A stretch of 64,000 nucleotides of DNA from Rhynchospora pubera (Eukaryota; Streptophyta; Magnoliopsida; Poales; Cyperaceae): contig CM051462.1 of the NCBI GenBank assembly GCA_028095005.1, forward strand, positions 84,827,846-84,891,845, read 5' to 3'. Of this stretch, positions 57,832 to 64,000 are shown in pieces (the first letter of the stretch is position 1; every line of letters begins with the position of its first letter). Position numbers and translations under genes: made by a program. Under the pieces are notes generated by a model that was not told the DNA's origin, did no database searches, and saw only the letters and a program-made list of their open reading frames with translations.

Positions 57832-59867
57832 CACTCTGTTTGGTTTGATGGTAGAGGGTGGAAGGGAAAGAAAAATTTAAAGAGGGAAGGAAAGGGATGG
57901 GATGGAAAGTAAAATAATTATATATTTCTTGTTTGGATGAAAAATGAAGGGAAAGGAAAATTAATTTTCCTTTCCTTCATATCTCTTGTTTGGATGGATT
58001 ATTTCAATGAAGGAAAAATATAAATTCTGGACTAATTTATCCCTGAACCCTTCCATCTGTTTTTCTACACCAGTACGGTTATGCAGATTTGATCTCTCAT
58101 TTCTTCCTTTTGCTTATATACATAACGGAAATGATCCATGATCGCTGTAAATTTGATCATCGAGTGAAAAAATATTGGCCAACATATATAGTATAACACA
58201 ATAAAATATGAACGTGCATGACAAGATATAATTAAGCTTGACCAACATTAATCACGATTGAACCAGGGAAACAACAGAAGCTTAATCATTTATTCATCAT
58301 AAAGCAAGCAAAAATGACTACATCACTTGATTATTTAAGAAATTAAAGAGTACAATGCACCAACGGTGACAAATAGCAAAGCAACACACACACTAAAACT
58401 TAATTATTTGTAAGGTAGCACCACTTTCATTGAACCGTACCCGTAAGCCAGAAAGAACCTCATCAGTCTGGTACCGAATTGGTACCTACTTGTCCCAGCC
58501 TTGCAAAATTTGCTCGAACTTCAGCAAACAACTAGCACATAAGAAATCGAAATCAAACATGAAATCCAAACTAAATACCATTAGATTATAGGCTCAGGAA
58601 AGCAACCCAAGATGCTTTGCTTGCTGTACATATGTTTTGTTTATTTATTATTATTATTATTATTATTTTTTGATAATCGCCTATAGGCTCAGAATTCATT
58701 AATAAAAAAAACAGTTACATAACTAAAGTTACAAACAACTAGAAACCCCTAGCACTTGAAACCTAACATCACTTACCCCTACTAGTAAACAGAAAATACA
58801 CAACAAAAAATATATATATTAAAAGGAAAATAAAAATACTGCTACCTGAAACAAAAAATGCTTTGTTTATTCAGTACAAAAAAAGCTAATAGCCTAGAAC
58901 TGACATGATAAAAATCAAGGACAGAACCCAAGAGCCTATTACTTCTTTTGTACTGGTTATTGGTCAGGTACAAGTTATATTAGTTTTCTCCATCTTTATA
59001 TAGTTTTTCTACCGGTACACATTGATAAAAGTCTAAAATAAAAGCTTGGAAAAGCTGGAGGAAGAGCTTGGGAGGCAAAATATAAATATCCAATTGAAGG
59101 AAAATGTCTAAACTTGAACCACCAAACTTCAGTCTTTAAATTTATAACCTGAAACAATCTAAGTTGAGAACTAGGCCAGATGGATCTTAGTGGTTAAGTT
59201 TAAAACTTAAAACTAGAAATGCATAAATTAAAACTGTACCACTATCAATTGCATGCTGGCCATGATTTGGTACCAGTATTACTTATATAAAAGATGAGAA
59301 AAAAAATTACAAATTTTCACAAATTAGTCAACGGTTACCTGTTGGAACTGCTGAAGAAAGGAAAAATGTGAAGTTCTTCCTGGAGAAAACGGAATGAACA
59401 AAACCTAGAAATTTGGAGTGTGGAGAAAGAAATCAAAAACAGAATGAACAAATCTAAAAATCTGGAGTTTGGAGAAAGAAATTAAAACGGAGCTAGAGTT
59501 ACCTGAGATGGCTGATGGAGAGGAGAGGCAGCAGGAAGATTGGAAGAATCGTGATTAATAGGAGCAGATTGGTGTCCACAAGGAAATTTCAATGTGAAAA
59601 TCACGTGCGCCAAGCATAAATCTCGCGCCAGGAAAGGGTATCGATGTCAAACTGCATCTCGAAGATTTTTGTCGATTTTCTTTCCCTCGATTCTCCGCCG
59701 ATTCGGAGGGTACTCGTTTTGTATAGGAAGGGAATTTGCGAAGGAAATTGGATCCCCTCGCGAAATTTTTTCCTTTCCGATTGCCTTCCATCCAAACAGC
59801 CCAACTTTCCGATTTCCCCTTCGGTTCGCTTTCTTTCCCATCCGCTCCCTTCGTACCAAACAGAGTG
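57832..59867. mobile_element. 2-kb TIR element with TAA target duplication (PIF/Harbinger-like, non-autonomous)
   Basis: Starts CACTCTGTTTGGTTTGATGG and ends with the complement of CACTCTGTTTGGTACGAAGG. The TIR continues imperfectly for about 40 bp (GGGAAAGAAA). TAA flanks both sides (57829-57831 and 59868-59870). The interior has no transposase that I recognise. It contains a smaller inverted repeat at about 57930-58010 (AAGGAAAATTAATTTTCCTT) and an ATT microsatellite at about 58645-58665. The GC-rich right end creates many overlapping open frames on both strands (59555-59980) that I do not accept as genes. Confidence 0.6.
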
Positions 59868-59870
59868 TAA

Positions 59871-60478
59871 GAATAAAGCACACAAACCTAACCACGAACA
59901 ATCTCTTCCTCGCTCTCTAACCATTTCTAACTTAAAGTTTCTTAATTATTTCTCTAGTCGCTCCCTTCTTTTTGTTTCTTAATTATTTCGCGAGCAAAAT
60001 AAGCCGATTATTTCTTCCAATTTGTTCATGCTTAATTAATTGCTTATGTATGATTTTTGTAGTATAGTTTCTCATGTTTTTTTTTCTTTTTTGGAATGAG
60101 ATGCACCAAACTGGTAGCGAATTTCTCAGAAGCAAGGGTCTCTGCTTTATATGATATATTCATGCTGGTTCTAGAGATGAACATGAGAAGATGTATGATT
60201 TCTTATCAACGTATTTGCAAAATGATTTTGTAAGTTTCTTATCAACTATGTGTTCTTTTGTAATTTTGCGCCTTTGTCACCTAGTTAACTTTTTCAAGGA
60301 GTGAAATGTAAATATTCGAAAGAGACATAAAATAATACATAAGTTTCAGTTTACTGTAGAAGCGGAATTCTTAAGTGAGCTTCTATTTTTATTATTATTT
60401 TTGTCTTTTTTCCCCCCCCTTAGAAATTCATGTAACTAAAACTCTGATGTCTAAAACTTTTAATTGCTTTAATTTACG
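59871..60478. other. Spacer, no gene seen
   Basis: T-rich. Nothing recognised except a poly-C run near 60412-60419. Confidence 0.5.
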
Positions 60479-60486
60479 GGGCTACG

Positions 60487-60802
60487 TAGGCCTGGCAAAC
60501 GTGCCAAACAATCACGGAAAACCACATTTCTATTTTCGTGCCGTTTCAAAAACAGAATCAAAATACATGTTTCGTTTCCGTTCCGTTTTTAAACGGTAGT
60601 GAAAATTGGTGCCACATTCCATTTCATTTCTGTTTTCCACTGTAATTTCTTATTTCCCTGTCCTATTTCAGCAAAACGATATAATTATTTGTTCCGTTTC
60701 CATTTCGTCTTTTGAAACGACAACGAAAATTGGTGCCACATTCCGTTCCGGTTCTGAAAGCAGAACGACGTCATGTTTTTATTTTCTGTTTTGACAGGCC
60801 TA
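60487..60802. mobile_element. Non-autonomous hAT element, 316 bp
   Basis: Starts TAGGCCTGGCAAACG and ends with the complement of TAGGCCTGTCAAAACAG. GGGCTACG (60479-60486) and TGGCTACG (60803-60810) are an 8-bp target duplication with one mismatch. Subterminal GTTTC/CCGTTT words occur in both arms. Confidence 0.8.
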
Positions 60803-60949
60803 TGGCTACGATTAGACAGATGGGCCTGGTTATTGAGTGGCTTTTACAATTCTGTTTTTATGAGCCCTTTTATCCTTTTATGAACCGGGTTGATGTGAAA
60901 TTGATGCAAATCCGTTAAGCACGAAAAATCATCGAATTCAGGTTTTTAA

Positions 60950-61280
60950 ACTCCGTTGAGAACGGACCTCAATACGTTTAGAACCGAATTGAATCGAGCA
61001 CCATCCATTGAGAACGGATCACAATCCATTTAGGACGGAGTAGAACTCCAGAAACTTTGTTCACAATCCGTTGAGAACGAGTTTCAATCCGTTTAGAACG
61101 GAATAAAACTGGAGAAATGCTGTGCTCGATACGTCGAGAATGGACCTCAATCCATTTAGAACGGAATTGAACTCGAGTGCGATCCGTTTGGGAACGGATT
61201 TGCATCCGTTAAGGACGAAAGTCATAGTAAAAACTTTGTGCAGAGAACGGATCTCAATCCGTTTAGAACGGAAGTGCCAA
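60950..61280. repeat. Array of 13-bp palindromes CCGTTnnnAACGG (array 2)
   Basis: About ten copies of CCGTTGAGAACGG and CCGTTTAGAACGG and variants, with the same alternation as array 1. It lies the same distance upstream of leader module 9 as array 1 lies upstream of module 8, so the two arrays are duplicates. It is shorter than array 1 by about a third. Confidence 0.85.
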
Positions 61281-61514
61281 ATCTGCCCCTCTCTCTCTTA
61301 ATTTCTGCCTTTCCATATCTTTTCGCTATTGAACAGAAACATAGATCCGAATTTTGGTCACGGAGGGAACCAATTCATCGCCTGAGCTGCTGAGTCTGAG
61401 CATCGCCTGAGAGAGGAGAGAGAGATTTGAAGCACTTCCCAAGTGCCAACTGCTAACTTGCGCATTTCCCAGGTGCCTAGTCTGCTCTGCGCGACACCTG
61501 TCCCCTTGACCCTT

Positions 61515-61541
61515 GCGACTGACAGCCTGGTCCCACCCCCA
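61515..61541 (+). promoter_or_regulatory. Cluster leader module, copy 9 (unit G)
   Basis: Core GCGACTGACAGCCTGGTCCCACC with an intact GGTCCCAC site. Downstream to about 61690 it matches units E and F. Confidence 0.55.
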
Positions 61542-61985
61542 ACCCAATTTGACGATTATTTTGTGTTAGCTTCATGTGAAATTGAAGCGCTTTTACTATT
61601 TTTCTTGATAGCTTCTCTCTACCAACCTTAAATTGGGTTAATTTTAGGCGGACAGGAGCAATGAGGGAGGATATTTGTTAAGGTATCAACTATTCTTTCA
61701 AGCTCCTTTTACGTTGTACCTGAGTAGATAAATTAATCATCCATCGACTAACGACTTTACACATGACATTGCTGTCTAGCTTACCTGTTAACCTTTTATG
61801 GGCTGAAAGTTGATCTCTTGGTTTTTCTTTGTGAATTACACAATACACAATGTCGCTAGTCGCACAGTCTGGTGTTAACTTGAGCATGATTGTGTTACCC
61901 TGGAAATTAATAATCGAGACTTAATTGAAGTTCCAAGTTTGATTGCACATTCCATATATTTTACGTTGTAAAAAATTCACATATT
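61542..61985. other. Unit G spacer
   Basis: Non-coding, colinear with 54615-55090 (GTTACCCTGGAAATTAATAA, TTGTAAAAAATTCACATATTA). No gene. Confidence 0.6.
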
Positions 61986-61990
61986 ACGTT

Positions 61991-62603
61991 TGTTAGAAAA
62001 AATGTGTGGAGCCATGTCGTTATGGTTGGGACGGCCCGGTCCAACTCTGGAACGGACTGGTTTGCTGGGCAAACGGACTGTCTTGTTATGGTTGGGACGG
62101 CCCGGTCCAACTCTGGAACGGCCCGGTCCAACTCTGGAACGGCCCGGTCCAACTAGTTGGGACGGCCCGGTCTAACTCTGGACCGGACCGTTCCAGACAA
62201 CAGTTATGAATCTGAAATGTCTGTTTCCAGGCTGGCTATTTATACCCCTCTCTTCTGAAGCGACTCTAAGGTTGGATTTCGTGTCTTTTGAGATAACCAC
62301 CATCCAAAAGAGATCAGAGAGAGATCAGAAAGAGGGAGGAGCCATCCTATTGCTTGGAGAGCAATAGGAAGCACACGCACGAGTCGACCGGCATCTGAAT
62401 TCGTGAAAGGTAACGCCAAGCCCTGTCTTGAGGTTGTGATGTGCCAATTGCATACGAGGAAGACCAAGAGACCAGGAGGGGTTGCAGCCAGGCTTTGAGA
62501 AGAATCTAGGCAATTGATCAACTTCCGCTGCGGTACATCTGAACTTTATGCATGCATGATAGGTTAGATGTACATATAGGTAAAGGACCGCCTAAAACCT
62601 TCA
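61991..62603. mobile_element. Solo LTR, 613 bp, Ty1/copia-like, perfect 5-bp target duplication
   Basis: Starts TGTTAGAAAAAATGTG and ends AACCTTCA. ACGTT repeats at 61986-61990 and 62604-62608. A TATTTATA box near 62237 and the following TTCCGCTGCGG word near 62524 resemble plant copia LTRs. Unit F at the orthologous point (about 55090) lacks it, so it inserted after the F/G duplication. It contains its own minisatellite. Confidence 0.85.
62020..62190. repeat. GC-rich minisatellite inside the solo LTR
   Basis: Repeats of a 21-bp unit, GGCCCGGTCCAACTCTGGAAC, in at least five copies, some interrupted. It lies at the 5' side of the LTR upstream of the TATA-like box, where enhancer repeats are often found in LTRs. 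Open frames through it are artefacts. Confidence 0.8.
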
Positions 62604-62850
62604 ACGTTACTATGCTACCTTTTGGAAGCTCTGGTAACGGGACTTGTCTCGGTTGTACAAAGGGTGGGATTACAAATTTGATCTCATATTTGTCTTTCAC
62701 TAGTCTAGCTATAATGTTTACAGCTTACTTTAATTAGGTTCAAACTAATAAGAAACAGAAACAACTAAAACCATCTTTTGTTTTACCTGAAAGTATCAGA
62801 TCTCACTTTAATTTTTCAATCATTAAAAATAAATTGACAAGCTTATGCAG

Positions 62851-63735
62851 GTTGGAGTTATTTCAACTCCTGATATTCATTCATTTGAACTAACTGAGAG
62901 AGACCAATTTGTAATACTCGATTGTGATGGCTTATGGTTATGGGAGGTAAGTTAATTTATGTCTTAATACTTCAAAGGTCTTTTTATTAAGAAAAAAGTT
63001 TGCTTCTAGTCCCTGATCTCTTGCATTCAGGTAAATTGAACCCTTAAAACTATTTTTGGTTTAATTATGCTCCATAACTCTTGTTACTCTTATATCTTGT
63101 CCAATCTTTCCCTTCTGTCAATTTGCTGTACTTCTGTTTACTACTCTTAAGTTTCTATTGCTCTCTCACTCCCTTCCTTCATTTTGGTCTTCAATTACCT
63201 TTTCAAAAGGATCTGCACTCTGAAGTGTTTGCTTTTGAAGTCTTGAATGTAAATAAATAATGGAGACCAGCATTTACAGAACTGTGGCATTTTCAGCACT
63301 TGGTTTGATTATCCACCAAAATAAATGCAAATTAATACAAGACTTACTAGAGGGGGCAGATTGAACCAAGAAATAGTTTCAATACTTAATCGGACTGAAT
63401 GCAAAGGTTTAAAGGACTAAAAACAAATATCGTTTTTATTTAATACATGTCATCAGAAATTTTACTTGTTCTTTCCCTTGATATTCAGGTATTCGGACCA
63501 TGTGATGCAGTTGAGTTTGTTAAGAAACAGTTAAAGGTAAAGACAACTGGGATACATCAATAATATTTTTATTTTACTTTTGTACTTTCTAAAATAATTA
63601 AAAAGAAATCGAATTTGTTTTGTCAAGAAACATCGTCTGCTACTACAACAGTTTGATGCCTTGTCCGAGAAGCAATTCGAGAAAGGCGATGCAAAGATAA
63701 TTGCACGGCTATTGTTATTACTTTTAACCACTTGT
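62851..63735 (+). pseudogene. Protein phosphatase 2C 3'-end fragment, copy G
   Basis: Exon 62851-62946 is intact (VGVISTPDIHSFELTERDQF through CDGLWLWE) with AG and GTAAGT boundaries. Exon 63489-63536 reads VFGPCDAVEFVKKQLK. The third (about 63629-63735) has a changed acceptor (CAAG where F has CAGG), an in-frame TGA shortly after it, and KDNC-type sequence only in another frame. It is a partial PP2C like copy F, but with the CDGLW exon complete. The catalytic core encoded by upstream exons is absent. Confidence 0.8.
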
Positions 63736-64000
63736 TTTTGCCTTTGTTTTTTCCTTTTGCCTCTCATGCCTGTTGTATGATTCAACAAGTTGAATTATGA
63801 GTTATGAGAGTAGTAGATACTTTTTTATTTGACGGACACAAGAAGTTTGGAAATGTAGGTTTGTAGCATATTGTCTTACCTTTCTAACAAAAAGCAAATC
63901 AGAAATCGAACTAAATTCATAAGTTCAAAGTTGATAATTAGTAGAATTTTTTGGTCAAATAAAATGTGCATCCAATGGAGGTAAATATTTATAGTGTGAA
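63736..64000. other. Unit G 3' flank, cut by window end
   Basis: Colinear with 56236-56490 (TCTAACAAAAAGCAAAT, GTAGAATTTTTTGGTCAAAT). No gene. The duplicated unit continues beyond the window. Confidence 0.6.

Noticed and set aside
59555..59982. Several overlapping open frames of 82-112 residues on both strands
   Set aside because: They all derive from the GC-richer right terminus of the 2-kb TIR element, and none shows a domain or codon bias preferred over the others.
62006..62209. 60-67 residue frames with VQLWNGP repeats
   Set aside because: Translation of the minisatellite inside the solo LTR.

Overview
This window is nuclear DNA from a flowering plant. The evidence is spliced genes with GT-AG introns, the plant-restricted DUF3444 and plant mobile domain (PMD) families, AT-rich intergenic DNA, and many plant-type non-autonomous transposons (hAT, Mutator-like, PIF/Harbinger-like), plus solo LTRs, a LINE and a SINE. 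Codon usage is not GC-rich, which fits a eudicot or basal angiosperm better than a grass. I cannot name the species.

Layout. 1-13 kb is essentially gene-free and packed with small transposons. From 13 to 54 kb lies a tandem, decaying cluster of five relatives of one gene family: a J-domain (DnaJ) protein with a CxxC..CxxC zinc ribbon and a C-terminal DUF3444 domain. Copy A (14.8-19.6 kb) is a chimera: a multi-exon PMD gene is joined in frame by splicing to the DUF3444 half, and the J domain is replaced. Copy B (24.4-26.8 kb) is the only intact full-length J-DUF3444 gene. Copy C (35.5-37.5 kb) has a nonsense codon and has lost its J domain by deletion. Copy D (42.3-44.1 kb) has a one-base frameshift at the start of the second half of DUF3444. 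Copy E (50.6-53.1 kb) has two in-frame stops, a triplicated zinc ribbon and a 27-bp coding minisatellite. Most copies are preceded by a recurrent leader/promoter module: a TCP-type site, sometimes a GACACGTGTC G-box, then a CT-rich tract. I count nine copies of it. The flanking non-coding DNA is also duplicated, so the cluster grew by segmental tandem duplication.

From 54 to 64 kb two further leader modules (F and G) are joined to short 3' fragments of an unrelated protein phosphatase 2C gene. Each is preceded by an unusual array of 13-bp palindromes (CCGTTnnnAACGG). These two units are duplicates of each other, separated by a 2-kb TIR element and an hAT element. Unit G was later hit by a solo LTR.

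How the parts fit. Plant J-DUF3444 proteins are thought to be Hsp70 co-chaperone-like and possibly nuclear. PMD proteins of the MAIN/MAIL type act in the nucleus in silencing and genome stability. The PMD-DUF3444 chimera (13 exons, continuous frame, about 988 residues) is the most striking item and may be a new domain architecture. Its last splice acceptor appears to be made from former J-domain coding sequence. Thirteen transposon insertions can be dated relative to the duplications because their target-site duplications or flanks are visible.
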